Positions 21,187 to 27,837 of a DNA stretch of 32,995 nt are shown one piece after another (the stretch's first letter is position 1; each line of letters begins with the position of its first letter). The translations under genes were made by a program, and so were the position numbers. Location of the stretch: NCBI GenBank assembly GCA_019116915.1, contig DXAS01000134.1, positions 1 through 32,995 on the forward strand. The letters run 5' to 3'. A model generated the notes under the pieces. The model was given only the letters and a program-made list of their open reading frames with translations, did not search any database and was not told where the DNA came from. This DNA is from Flavonifractor avicola (lineage in GTDB: Bacteria > Bacillota > Clostridia > Oscillospirales > Oscillospiraceae).

Positions 21187-23085
21187 TTATCCCCCCTCCG
21201 GCAGAGGGATGCCCAGGTGTTTCAGCCGCTTGGCGGTGGGCACGCCGTGGGAATCCCAGCCCCGGACCCTGTAGTACACCGGCAGCATCTTATCCAGAGG
21301 CACCACCGTGTCCGGCCGGTCCGGGTCCTGGGGCGTTCTGGTGAGCCGTCCGGGCAGGGCGTCGTCCGCCGCCGTCAGACCCTCCCGCAGGTTGTACAGC
21401 CGCTCCACATTGTAGCTGCGCTCCCCTACAGTAAAGAATTTTCCGATGGTCATGGGCAGGCCGGTGACCAGAGAGATGGACTTGCTGTGGGGCACCAGCA
21501 TACAGTTGATGGGCATGATCCAGGGCATGAACTTCCAGATTTGCCCCAGCAGGGGCCGGGCAGACAGCATCACCTTGCCCGCCGCCCGGCAGGCAAAGCT
21601 GGCAGGTCCAAATTTGAACAGGATACCGGGGATCATGGCCTGCATGGTGAACAGGCAGAACCCAGCGGCGGAGGCCGCCTCCATACCGTTCTGGAAGAAC
21701 ACCGTCAGCGCCGGCTTGCCCTTGGGGGTCTGGGCGTCCATGCTGATAACACCCACCGACTCCAGAAGGGCCAGATAACCGCCATTCAGGTGGCAGCCGC
21801 CCCGGTTGGCGGTGGCGTAGCCCAGACCCATACCCACGCTTTTCCGGGGTTCATAGGCGGCCAGCTCCAGCCCCTTGGCGTGGATGGCAAAGTCGGCGCC
21901 GCCGTACTTCTCGCTCAAGGCCTTGCTGCCGATGGACAGTTCCCCGGCAGGACCCCGGCGGTAGGCCACATCCTCCACCACCCGGGGCAGGTCCTCGGGC
22001 TGGCCCGGCTTCAGGCCGAAGTCTCCCATCCCCTTCTCCTGGAGCTCCATGGCAAAGGCGATGGTGCCCGCCAAGGAGATGGTGTCCATGCCCAGCAGGT
22101 CGCACTTGTAGTTCAGTTCATTGATAAGGTCCAGGTCCCGGTTCTCCAGGTTGGGTCCAAAGAGGCCCAGGGTCTCGTACTCCGGCCCCTTGACCTCCTT
22201 GCCTTTTACCTTCACCCGCCGCTCGCAGCGGATGGGGCAGCTGACGCAGCTGCTGTTGCGGGTGAGCCTGGTGTCCGCCAGGGTCTCGCCGCTGACCTCC
22301 TCGTAGTGCTCGTACCGGCCCCGGGTAAAGTTGTGGGTGGGCAGCACGCCGGAGGCGTTGGCCTTGCTCACCAGACCCGCCGAGCCGTATCGAGGCAGAC
22401 TGTCCCCGGTCATGGGGTGCTTTTTCAGCAGCTTGACCCACTTGCGGGTGTGGGCCTCGAAGCCCTCGGGATTGGCCTTCACCACCTCACGGGTGCCGTA
22501 GGCAATGACCGCTTTCAGATTCTTGCTGCCCATGACCGCCCCGGCCCCGCAGCGCCCGGCCACTCGCTCGCCGCTGGCGGCGCAGGCAAAGCGTACCCCG
22601 TTCTCTCCGGCTGGGCCGATGACCAGCTTGCCGTACCGCTCCGGCAGTTCTTCCTGGGTGCGCTCAGTGTCCAGGCCCTGGAGTTGGGGACAGGCCTCGA
22701 TGCGGATCTTGCCGTCCTCCACCACCACCATGCTCAGCTCCGGGGCCTTTCCGCACAGAATGAGTCCGTCAAAGCCCGCCTTCTTCAGCAGCATCCCAAA
22801 GGGTCCGCCGCAGTTGGAGGAGGCGATACCGCCGGTGAGAACGTTTTTAAAGGTCATGTTGAACCGGCTGGAGCTGGGGGCGCCGGTATCGTTCATGGGT
22901 CCGGTGTTGACGATGAGCACCGCCTCCGGGCTGAGGGGGTCCAGCCCCGCGGTCGTCAGATCGGTGAGCAGCCGGGCCCCCAGGGCCTTGCCACCCAGAT
23001 ATTGCTCAAACAGTCTGGCGGAGATGGTACACTTCCGCCACCGGCCGTTTGTCAGGTCCACTTGGGCATAGACCGGCAGGATCAT
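21187..23085 (-). CDS. aor: Aldehyde ferredoxin oxidoreductase (tungsten-type)
   Basis: The 632-aa product belongs to the AOR family, whose members carry a tungstopterin and one [4Fe-4S] cluster and interconvert aldehydes and carboxylic acids with ferredoxin. The cluster ligands are visible: C280, C283 and C287 in SSCVSCPIRCER and the distant C477 in GFCLFT, the same spacing as in Pyrococcus AOR. Domain 1 features include GGKALGARLL, TGPMNDTGAPSSSRFN and SNCGGPFG; later ones include RGGCHLNGGY. The start at 23085 overlaps the ferredoxin-subunit stop (ATGA); the longer frame to 23301 overlaps that gene and is spurious. With the upstream dehydrogenase it could reduce acids to alcohols or detoxify aldehydes. 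Confidence 0.94.
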   Translation of the reverse strand: MILPVYAQVDLTNGRWRKCTISARLFEQYLGGKALGARLLTDLTTAGLDPLSPEAVLIVNTGPMNDTGAPSSSRFNMTFKNVLTGGIASSNCGGPFGMLLKKAGFDGLILCGKAPELSMVVVEDGKIRIEACPQLQGLDTERTQEELPERYGKLVIGPAGENGVRFACAASGERVAGRCGAGAVMGSKNLKAVIAYGTREVVKANPEGFEAHTRKWVKLLKKHPMTGDSLPRYGSAGLVSKANASGVLPTHNFTRGRYEHYEEVSGETLADTRLTRNSSCVSCPIRCERRVKVKGKEVKGPEYETLGLFGPNLENRDLDLINELNYKCDLLGMDTISLAGTIAFAMELQEKGMGDFGLKPGQPEDLPRVVEDVAYRRGPAGELSIGSKALSEKYGGADFAIHAKGLELAAYEPRKSVGMGLGYATANRGGCHLNGGYLALLESVGVISMDAQTPKGKPALTVFFQNGMEAASAAGFCLFTMQAMIPGILFKFGPASFACRAAGKVMLSARPLLGQIWKFMPWIMPINCMLVPHSKSISLVTGLPMTIGKFFTVGERSYNVERLYNLREGLTAADDALPGRLTRTPQDPDRPDTVVPLDKMLPVYYRVRGWDSHGVPTAKRLKHLGIPLPEGG

Positions 23086-23510
23086 GCTCCCACCCCTTCC
23101 TTCATGGTGATGGCCCCAATGCCGCAGGCCCGGGCACACAGACCGCAGCCCACGCATTTGTCCGGAGCGCTCAGCTGGGCGAATACCTCCAGATCCCCCT
23201 TCTGCCGGGGCAGGCTGATGGACAGGCAGGAGAAGCCGCAGGCAAGCACACACATGGAGCAGGCGGTACACAGCTTGGTGTCGATGACCGGTCTGGGCCA
23301 CTTTTCTTTGGGTACTTTATGGCTGTAGAGGCCGGGCAGGGGCCCCTCGATGGCCCCTCTCGGGCACACCCGGCCGCACACCCCGCACTGGGTACAGCGG
23401 ACGGGATCGATGGTATGTACCTGCTTGACCGTGCCGGTGATGGCCCCCACCGGGCAGTTTTTAGCGCACAGAGTACAGCCCACGCAGTTTTCTGTGATCT
23501 GGTACGGCAT
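23082..23510 (-). CDS. Four-cluster ferredoxin-like electron-transfer subunit
   Basis: The 142-aa product has four CxxCxxCxxxC motifs (C9-C19, C39-C49, C81-C91, C119-C129), enough for four [4Fe-4S] clusters. It has no membrane segment. This is the size and cluster number of the small electron-transfer subunits that accompany heterodimeric AOR/WOR enzymes in gut anaerobes. The gene overlaps aor by 4 nt, supporting a complex. The ATG at 23510 has AAGGAGG seven bases upstream; earlier in-frame Met codons lack a comparable site. A hairpin terminator 27 nt upstream separates it from the dehydrogenase. Confidence 0.92.
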   Translation of the reverse strand: MPYQITENCVGCTLCAKNCPVGAITGTVKQVHTIDPVRCTQCGVCGRVCPRGAIEGPLPGLYSHKVPKEKWPRPVIDTKLCTACSMCVLACGFSCLSISLPRQKGDLEVFAQLSAPDKCVGCGLCARACGIGAITMKEGVGA

Positions 23511-23536
23511 CCAGACCCCTCCTTCACGCATCATAG

Positions 23537-23566
23537 AAAAGCCCGCCCCGCAGCCGGGGCGGGCTT
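23537..23566 (-). terminator. Hairpin between the dehydrogenase and ferredoxin genes
   Basis: A 12-bp stem (23539-23550 with 23555-23566, 4-nt loop) is followed by TTTTC on the minus strand. It lies only 27 nt before the next start with no room for a promoter, so it probably reduces, rather than stops, read-through. Confidence 0.7.
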
Positions 23567-23578
23567 GACTGCCTGAAC

Positions 23579-24781
23579 TCAGGCCTCTTCCTTGGCGCAC
23601 ACCGCCTCCATCAGCTTGCGGGCGTGCTCCCGGGTGAAGTACCGGGGCACCGGATAGGTGCCGTGGCACTCCTGGAAGGCCATGTCGATAACCTCCTCGA
23701 TGGCGGAGGCGGGGAACTTTTCAAACCGGGTGGGAATGCCCATCTGCCGGTTGAGCTTGTAGAGCAGCTTTACGAAGCGGGTGGCCTTAATCTGGTCGCT
23801 GTCACCCGGCATCCCCAGCTTGAGCATCCGTCCCAGCTCGGCAAAGCGCTTATAACACACAGGCAGGTAATAGCGCATGATATGGGGCAGCAGCACCGCA
23901 TTGGCCAGACCGTGGGGCACACCGAATTTGCCGCCGATGGTGTGGGCAAAGGCGTGAACGTAGCCCACATAGGTACGGGTAAAGGCCATACCTGCGAAGA
24001 AGGAGGCGGTAAGCAGGGCCTCCCGGCCCTCCAGATCGGTCGGGTCCTCCTGGACCTTGGGCAGGTACTGGAAGATAAGCCGGACGGCAATGCGGGCCTG
24101 GCGGTCGGTCTCCTCGTCGGCGTAGCCCGCCACATAGGCCTCCAGGGCGTGGGTCAGGGCGTCCAGAGCGGTGTGGGCGGTGGTGTGCTTAGGCAGGCCC
24201 ACCGTCAGCTCCGGGTCCAGAATGGCGAACATGGGCACCAGCTTGGGGTCCAGCAGCTGCTTTTTGCTGTGGGTGGCGGAGTCCGAGATGATGGCAGCCA
24301 CGGTGGTCTCGCTGCCGGTACCGGCAGTGGTGGGCACCGCGATAAGGGGCAGGGGCCGGCGGCGCACCTTCAGCATCCCGGCCAGGGCCTCGGCGCTGGT
24401 GTGGTTGGCCACGGCGGCAGCCACCGCCTTGGCAGTGTCCATCACCGATCCACCGCCTACTGCCACCACGGCGTCGCAGCCGGAGCTGGCCTTTTTGGCC
24501 TCAGCCACAATGGCAAAGGTGGGATCGGGCTGAACCCCGTCATACACAACATGGTCCACGCCCGCGCTCCGGATGCTCTCTTCGATCCCATCCAGCAGGC
24601 CGGACTGGCGGAGGAAGGAATCAGTGATCACCAGGGCCTTTTTGGCGCCCAGCATTTTCAGCAGGCGGCCTGCCTCTTTGGCACGGCCCGGCCCAATGTA
24701 GGTCACAGGGGTAGGTTTGCTGACGATTTTGATGACCGGTTTACGCACGGCCACGCTCAGCTTTGACATGGTGGTATTCAT
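23579..24781 (-). CDS. Iron-containing alcohol dehydrogenase
   Basis: The 400-aa product is a group III metal-dependent alcohol dehydrogenase that interconverts alcohols and aldehydes with NAD(P)H. The nucleotide motif is VAVGGGSVMDTAKA (107-119), then PTTAGTGSETT (150-160). Metal ligands are D207 and H211 in ALDALTHALEAY, H276 in the YVHAFAH segment and H290 in VPHGLANA. The ATG at 24781 has GGAGGAGAGG upstream. It is the first gene inside the sigG element, with its own promoter. Next to aor it suggests a two-step acid-aldehyde-alcohol route. Substrate is unknown. Confidence 0.93.
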   Translation of the reverse strand: MNTTMSKLSVAVRKPVIKIVSKPTPVTYIGPGRAKEAGRLLKMLGAKKALVITDSFLRQSGLLDGIEESIRSAGVDHVVYDGVQPDPTFAIVAEAKKASSGCDAVVAVGGGSVMDTAKAVAAAVANHTSAEALAGMLKVRRRPLPLIAVPTTAGTGSETTVAAIISDSATHSKKQLLDPKLVPMFAILDPELTVGLPKHTTAHTALDALTHALEAYVAGYADEETDRQARIAVRLIFQYLPKVQEDPTDLEGREALLTASFFAGMAFTRTYVGYVHAFAHTIGGKFGVPHGLANAVLLPHIMRYYLPVCYKRFAELGRMLKLGMPGDSDQIKATRFVKLLYKLNRQMGIPTRFEKFPASAIEEVIDMAFQECHGTYPVPRYFTREHARKLMEAVCAKEEA

Positions 24782-24828
24782 AAGATCCTCTCCTCCTGAC
24801 CGCCCGCGGTCCGCGGTTTGTTTTCTTT

Positions 24829-24857
24829 ATTTTACCACCAACCTACTCAAGAATCAA
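24829..24857 (-). promoter_or_regulatory. Promoter of the dehydrogenase operon
   Basis: Minus strand: TTGATT (24852-24857), 17-bp spacer, TAAAAT (24829-24834) with upstream TGG (extended -10). It lies inside the element, about 55 bp from the right repeat. Confidence 0.7.
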
Positions 24858-24863
24858 GATTCT
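24850..24863. promoter_or_regulatory. Dyad AGAATC-AA-GATTCT over the -35
   Basis: The perfect 6-bp arms cover the -35 box of the dehydrogenase promoter, a typical repressor position. A perfect palindrome TTGAATTCAA lies 13 bp further upstream (24876-24885). No regulator gene is encoded in the element. Confidence 0.45.
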
Positions 24864-24891
24864 GAAACCTGGAGTTTGAATTCAAGTATTT

Positions 24892-25200
24892 CTATTTCCC
24901 CAAAATACCTATCATCGGCACGCCATAGGTGGAAAAACGCACGTCCAGATCGGTGTTGAAATTATCAATGGCTTTAATGAGGCCAATGCACCCTACCTGA
25001 AACAGATCGTCGGCGTTCTCACCCCGGCCGGAAAACTTCTGAATCACCGACAGCACCAGCCGCAGGTTGCCTGCGATAAGCTGTTCCCGGGCCTCCATGT
25101 CCCCCTGCTTCACCCGCCGGAGCAGTTCCATGGTCTCCTCGTTTTTCAGTACCTTCAGCTTTGCCGTGTTGACGCCGCAGATCTCAACCTTTCCCTGCAT
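24892..25200 (-). CDS. sigG: sigG 5' part (sigma region 2), separated from its 3' part
   Basis: The frame encodes 102 aa, of which the first 97 are SigG: MQGKVEICGVNTAKL, ENADDLFQVGCIGLIKAIDNF, and STYGVPMI at the junction. After residue 97 the element supplies only GILGK and a TAG stop. The product would have core-binding region 2 but no regions 3-4, so it is inactive as a sigma factor. The start at 25200 has AAGGAGG eight bases upstream; an upstream Met at 25257 lies in the promoter. A sigma-F-like promoter precedes it. Promoter, ribosome site and frame are all intact, which argues for a gene still used after excision rather than a decaying pseudogene. Confidence 0.95.
   Translation of the reverse strand: MQGKVEICGVNTAKLKVLKNEETMELLRRVKQGDMEAREQLIAGNLRLVLSVIQKFSGRGENADDLFQVGCIGLIKAIDNFNTDLDVRFSTYGVPMIGILGK
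24911..24922. repeat. Right att repeat of the sigG element (12 bp)
   Basis: ATCATCGGCACG is identical to 18497-18508 and in the same orientation. The half-site on the element side carries TTTCCC at 24895-24900. Confidence 0.9.
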
Positions 25201-25230
25201 GGCCCCTGCCTCCTTCTCTGTGTCTGTGTT

Positions 25231-25259
25231 CAGTATGTCCCCGACGGTCTCTTTCATAC
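25231..25259 (-). promoter_or_regulatory. Candidate sigma-F promoter of sigG
   Basis: Minus strand: GTATG (25255-25259), 14-bp spacer, GGACATACTG (25231-25240). The -10 fits every fixed position of the sigma-F pattern GGNNANANTN. It predicts a start near 25223, upstream of the sigG ribosome site. sigG is sigma-F dependent in Bacillus. Confidence 0.6.
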
Positions 25260-25319
25260 GACAGTCACAGCGGCAATCTTTTTTATCGTGGGACCGCTTT
25301 CGATGGACTTCGGTAGTCC

Positions 25320-25348
25320 TTGTACTCTGACCTTATTTCCGCTATACT
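25320..25348 (+). promoter_or_regulatory. Promoter of the MocR-type regulator
   Basis: TTGTAC (25320-25325), 17-bp spacer, TATACT (25343-25348). It lies downstream of the in-frame codon at 25320, so the gene must start at 25386. Confidence 0.65.
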
Positions 25349-25373
25349 GAGCAAAAAGAAGAATCAGGTCAGA
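25326..25373 (+). promoter_or_regulatory. Widely spaced dyad TCTGACC...GGTCAGA around the -10
   Basis: Perfect 7-bp inverted arms (25326-25332 and 25367-25373) lie 41 bp apart start to start, about four helical turns, and flank the -10 box. MocR-type proteins commonly bind spaced repeats, so autoregulation is plausible. Confidence 0.45.
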
Positions 25374-25385
25374 AGGAGGTCACCT

Positions 25386-26786
25386 ATGCTTACGCCCATT
25401 CTGGACAGCAATTCCCCCATGCCCCTGTATGAGCAGCTCTACCGCCACATCCGCGGGGAAATCGAGGCCGGGCGGTTGGCCGCCGGGGAGCGGCTGCCCT
25501 CCAAGCGGGCCCTTGCCGCCCACTTGAAAATCAGCGTGGTAACGGTAGAGGGGGCCTATAACCAGCTCCTGGCGGAAGGTTACCTCCGCTCCCAGCCCAA
25601 ACGGGGCTTCTTTGTACAGGCGGCGGAGGCCACGCCTGCCAGGACTTCCACCGGCCCTCTGCCTCCAACCGAGGAACCCGCCCGCCCCACCTTCCGCTAC
25701 AACTTCTCCACCAGCGCGGTGGATACCGCCCTCTTCCCCTTTGCCACCTGGGCCAAGCTGATGCGGGAGGTGCTGTCTCAGCAGGAGGACACCCTGCTCA
25801 ACACCCCCCATCCCCAGGGGGTACCAGAGCTGCGGGAGGCCATTGCCGCCCACCTCTACCGCTTCCGGGGCATCCGGGCGGACCCTGCTCAGATCGTGGT
25901 AGGCGCCGGGTCGGAAGTGCTCACCAGCTTACTGGTCCAGCTGCTGGGCCGGGAGGGACGCTACGGGGTAGAAAACCCCGGCTACACCAAGACTCACCGC
26001 ATTCTGGGCAGCTGCGGGGCCCAGGTGGAACCCATCCCCCTGGACGACCAGGGCCTGATGGTGGAGGAGCTGGACCGGCACAAGGTACAGGTGGTCCACG
26101 TCACCCCCTCCCACCATTTTCCTCTGGGCATCATCATGCCGGTGACCCGGCGTCAAGCCCTGCTGCGCTGGGCCGCCCAGCAGCTGGGGCGCTATATTCT
26201 GGAGGACGACTACGACAGCGAGTTCCGCTTCTCCGGCCGGCCCATTCCGGCCCTGCAAAGTCTGGACAACGGGGAGCGGGTCATCTACCTCAATACCTTT
26301 GCCAAGAGTCTGGCTCCCTCCCTGCGCATCAGTTATATGGTGCTGCCCCCCCACTTGCTGGAGCGGTGGCGGCGGGAGTTCTGGTTCTACTCCTCCACCG
26401 TCCCCTCCTTTGAGCAGTACGCCCTGGCCCGGTTCATGGATCGGGGCCACTTTGAGCGTCACCTGAACCGCACCCGCACCCGGTACAAGGCCCGGCGGGA
26501 GGCCCTGCTGGCCGCCGCCCGGGACACCGGTCTGACCCAGGTGGGTTCCTTTGACGGAGGCGACGCCGGCCTCCACCTGCTGCTGTGGATGGACCGGCGG
26601 TGGAATGAACAGGAGCTGGCCGCCCGGGCGGCGGAGGTGGGTGTTGGAGTGTCTCCCCTGTCCATCTGCGACCTGACTCCGCCCCCCATAGACCGGCCGC
26701 CAGCCCTCATCATGGGCTATACCCGGGTGGCTGCCGAGGACATGGCCCCCGCCCTGTCCCTGCTGAAATCCGCCTGGGGCTTTTAA
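25386..26786 (+). CDS. MocR/PdxR-type GntR regulator with aminotransferase domain
   Basis: The 466-aa product joins a GntR winged-helix DNA-binding domain (about residues 11-78, PLYEQLYRHIRGEIEAG and LPSKRALAAHLKISVVTVEGAY) to a fold-type I aminotransferase-like domain (about 105-466). PLP-binding signatures are ILEDDYDSEF (271-280) and Lys307 in YLNTFAKSLAPSLRISY. MocR proteins sense PLP or amino-acid adducts; PdxR members control vitamin B6 genes. No pdx gene is nearby, and the divergent neighbour is the split sigG. The ATG at 25386 is preceded by AGAAGGAGGTCACCT, a near-perfect ribosome site. Confidence 0.92.
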   Translation: MLTPILDSNSPMPLYEQLYRHIRGEIEAGRLAAGERLPSKRALAAHLKISVVTVEGAYNQLLAEGYLRSQPKRGFFVQAAEATPARTSTGPLPPTEEPARPTFRYNFSTSAVDTALFPFATWAKLMREVLSQQEDTLLNTPHPQGVPELREAIAAHLYRFRGIRADPAQIVVGAGSEVLTSLLVQLLGREGRYGVENPGYTKTHRILGSCGAQVEPIPLDDQGLMVEELDRHKVQVVHVTPSHHFPLGIIMPVTRRQALLRWAAQQLGRYILEDDYDSEFRFSGRPIPALQSLDNGERVIYLNTFAKSLAPSLRISYMVLPPHLLERWRREFWFYSSTVPSFEQYALARFMDRGHFERHLNRTRTRYKARREALLAAARDTGLTQVGSFDGGDAGLHLLLWMDRRWNEQELAARAAEVGVGVSPLSICDLTPPPIDRPPALIMGYTRVAAEDMAPALSLLKSAWGF

Positions 26787-26788
26787 AC

Positions 26789-26826
26789 AAAAAAGGACGC
26801 ATTGCCTGTGCAATGCGTCCTTTTTT
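26789..26826. terminator. Bidirectional terminator between mocR-like gene and greA
   Basis: An 11-bp core stem (26795-26805 with 26810-26820, loop CTGT) extends by A6/T6 to 17 bp. It sits between convergent stop codons. Confidence 0.92.
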
Positions 26827-26828
26827 CC

Positions 26829-27332
26829 TTAAAATCCGGTGAGCGGAGCGGAACCGTCGTCCTCTCCCTTCTCAATGGCCAATACCTTAGCATCATAGCC
26901 GTAGCTGTCATTGACCTGGATGCGGAAGGTCTCTCCCACTTTGCGGCCCAGCAGGGCGCGGCCCATGGGCGACTCCTTGCTGATGAGCCCGTGGAGGGCG
27001 TCCTGCCGCATGGTGGTGACGATCTGGTAGGTCTCGGTGTCCCCCTCGTCCTCCAGAAACACGGTCACCTTATCATAGAGTCCTACCCCATCGGTCACCG
27101 GCTCGTCCGGCAGCACCTTGGCGGTGCGGATCATATTCTCCAGGTAGCGGATGCGGCCCTCGTTCCGGTTTTTCTCCTGCTTGGCGGCCTTGTACTCAAA
27201 GTTCTCGCTGAGGTCACCGAAGGCCCGGGCCTCCTTCACCGCCTCCAGCAGCTGGGGGCGCAGCTGGATACGGCGGTAATCCAGCTCCTCCCGCATCATC
27301 TGAATGTCCTTTTTGGTCAGTTCGTTGTGCAC
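26829..27332 (-). CDS. greA: Transcription elongation factor GreA-type
   Basis: The 167-aa product has the N-terminal coiled coil with AFGDLSENFEYKAAKQEKNRNEGRI, including the acidic tip residues that stimulate RNA cleavage in backtracked RNA polymerase. The C-terminal FKBP-like domain has YQIVTTM, ISKESPMGRALLGRKVGE and RIQV. Length is close to GreA (158 aa). The likely start is GTG at 27332, 1 nt after the DUF3783 stop with AGGGGAA upstream; the longer frame reaching 27416 overlaps that gene. It may be a second GreA-like paralogue, which cannot be judged from this window. Confidence 0.9.
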   Translation of the reverse strand: MHNELTKKDIQMMREELDYRRIQLRPQLLEAVKEARAFGDLSENFEYKAAKQEKNRNEGRIRYLENMIRTAKVLPDEPVTDGVGLYDKVTVFLEDEGDTETYQIVTTMRQDALHGLISKESPMGRALLGRKVGETFRIQVNDSYGYDAKVLAIEKGEDDGSAPLTGF

Positions 27333-27333
27333 G

Positions 27334-27744
27334 TCAGTTCCCCTCTTCCCCAGATGTCTGCCCGGCGTGGGCTCCCTGGCCCTGGGCAATGGCCTGCCGT
27401 TCCTTGACCAGCTCACCGTGGAGGGCCACCGAGTTCCAGGTCCGGTTGGTGGGGGTCAGCACTGCCTTGAGATAGACTGCCGGGATCTTGTTCCGCCGGA
27501 AGCCCTGGAGGAACCGGTCCAGCAGGGGTCCGGTGCAGTTGACCAGCACCAGCATCTCGTCCCCAAAGGTCTCTCCGGTCCACGGGGTCTCAGGGGCGGC
27601 GCCCTCCGCCAGCTCGCCCAGCGGCAGGCCATACTCCTCCGGCGTCACAAGCCGGGTCCGCAGACCCAGAGGCAGGCACATCCGCCGGATCTTGGCCCCC
27701 TTGGGGGTATCCAAATTATAAAGCAGAATGAGAGGCATATTCAT
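27334..27744 (-). CDS. DUF3783-like protein
   Basis: The 136-aa product begins PLILLYNLDTPKGAKIRRMCLPLG and contains KAVLTPTNRTWNSVALHGELVKE, features I associate with the DUF3783 family of Firmicutes. The function is unknown. The C-terminal 20 residues are low-complexity (Gln/Gly/Ala). It precedes greA by 1 nt and shares its promoter. The start is ATG 27744, or ATG 27738 two codons later; AGGGGAAGAA lies upstream. Confidence 0.75.
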   Translation of the reverse strand: MNMPLILLYNLDTPKGAKIRRMCLPLGLRTRLVTPEEYGLPLGELAEGAAPETPWTGETFGDEMLVLVNCTGPLLDRFLQGFRRNKIPAVYLKAVLTPTNRTWNSVALHGELVKERQAIAQGQGAHAGQTSGEEGN

Positions 27745-27770
27745 ACGGTTCTTCCCCTTTCGTTCCTTTC

Positions 27771-27799
27771 ATTGTATCCACATCCGCCTCCGCCGTCAA
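27771..27799 (-). promoter_or_regulatory. Promoter of the DUF3783-greA operon
   Basis: Minus strand: TTGACG (27794-27799), 17-bp spacer, TACAAT (27771-27776). Good match at both boxes. Confidence 0.75.
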
Positions 27800-27837
27800 C
27801 CCGCATCTCCCGCCGCCATACATTGGAAAGAAGGGAG

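Larger units (their letters stand above)
18497..24910 (-). mobile_element. 6,414-bp skin-like element interrupting sigG
   Basis: The element spans one copy of the 12-bp direct repeat to just before the other. It contains, in sigG orientation, an Fe-alcohol dehydrogenase, a ferredoxin-like subunit, an aldehyde oxidoreductase, MoaD-like and MoeB-like proteins, a 41-aa ORF and a serine recombinase. Joining its ends makes an attP-like site: TTTCCC (24895-24900) and GGGAAA (18521-18526) become symmetric around the core, with inner arms TATC and GATA. The centre falls on a GG dinucleotide (18503-18504 / 24917-24918). A palindrome with a non-palindromic central dinucleotide is what a serine recombinase needs. 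No capsid, replication or conjugation genes are present. Recombination restores sigG exactly in frame. Whether excision is tied to sporulation is inference. Confidence 0.88.

Noticed and set aside
21217..23328. 703-aa plus-strand ORF opposite aor
   Set aside because: It is a shadow of the AOR coding strand; the AOR has all expected cysteines and a coupled start.
24800..24825. CCGCGG direct repeats in the dehydrogenase leader
   Set aside because: They are short and self-palindromic in GC-rich DNA; not distinguishable from chance.
18497..24922. Ordinary prophage or ICE
   Set aside because: No structural, lysis, replication, relaxase or secretion genes are present in 6.4 kb; only a recombinase, a 41-aa ORF and metabolic genes.
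18016..25200. sigG as a decayed pseudogene
   Set aside because: Both halves lack frameshifts or stops, and the promoter, ribosome site and exact in-frame join are kept. Decay cannot be fully excluded without excision data.
24892..25257. Longer 121-aa start for the sigG 5' part
   Set aside because: The extra N-terminus overlaps the sigma-F-like promoter and has no ribosome site; SigG proteins begin near the KVEICGV motif.
25305..25319. GGACT-TCGGT-AGTCC inverted repeat
   Set aside because: A 5-bp stem upstream of the MocR -35 without a T-tract; too short to call an operator or terminator.
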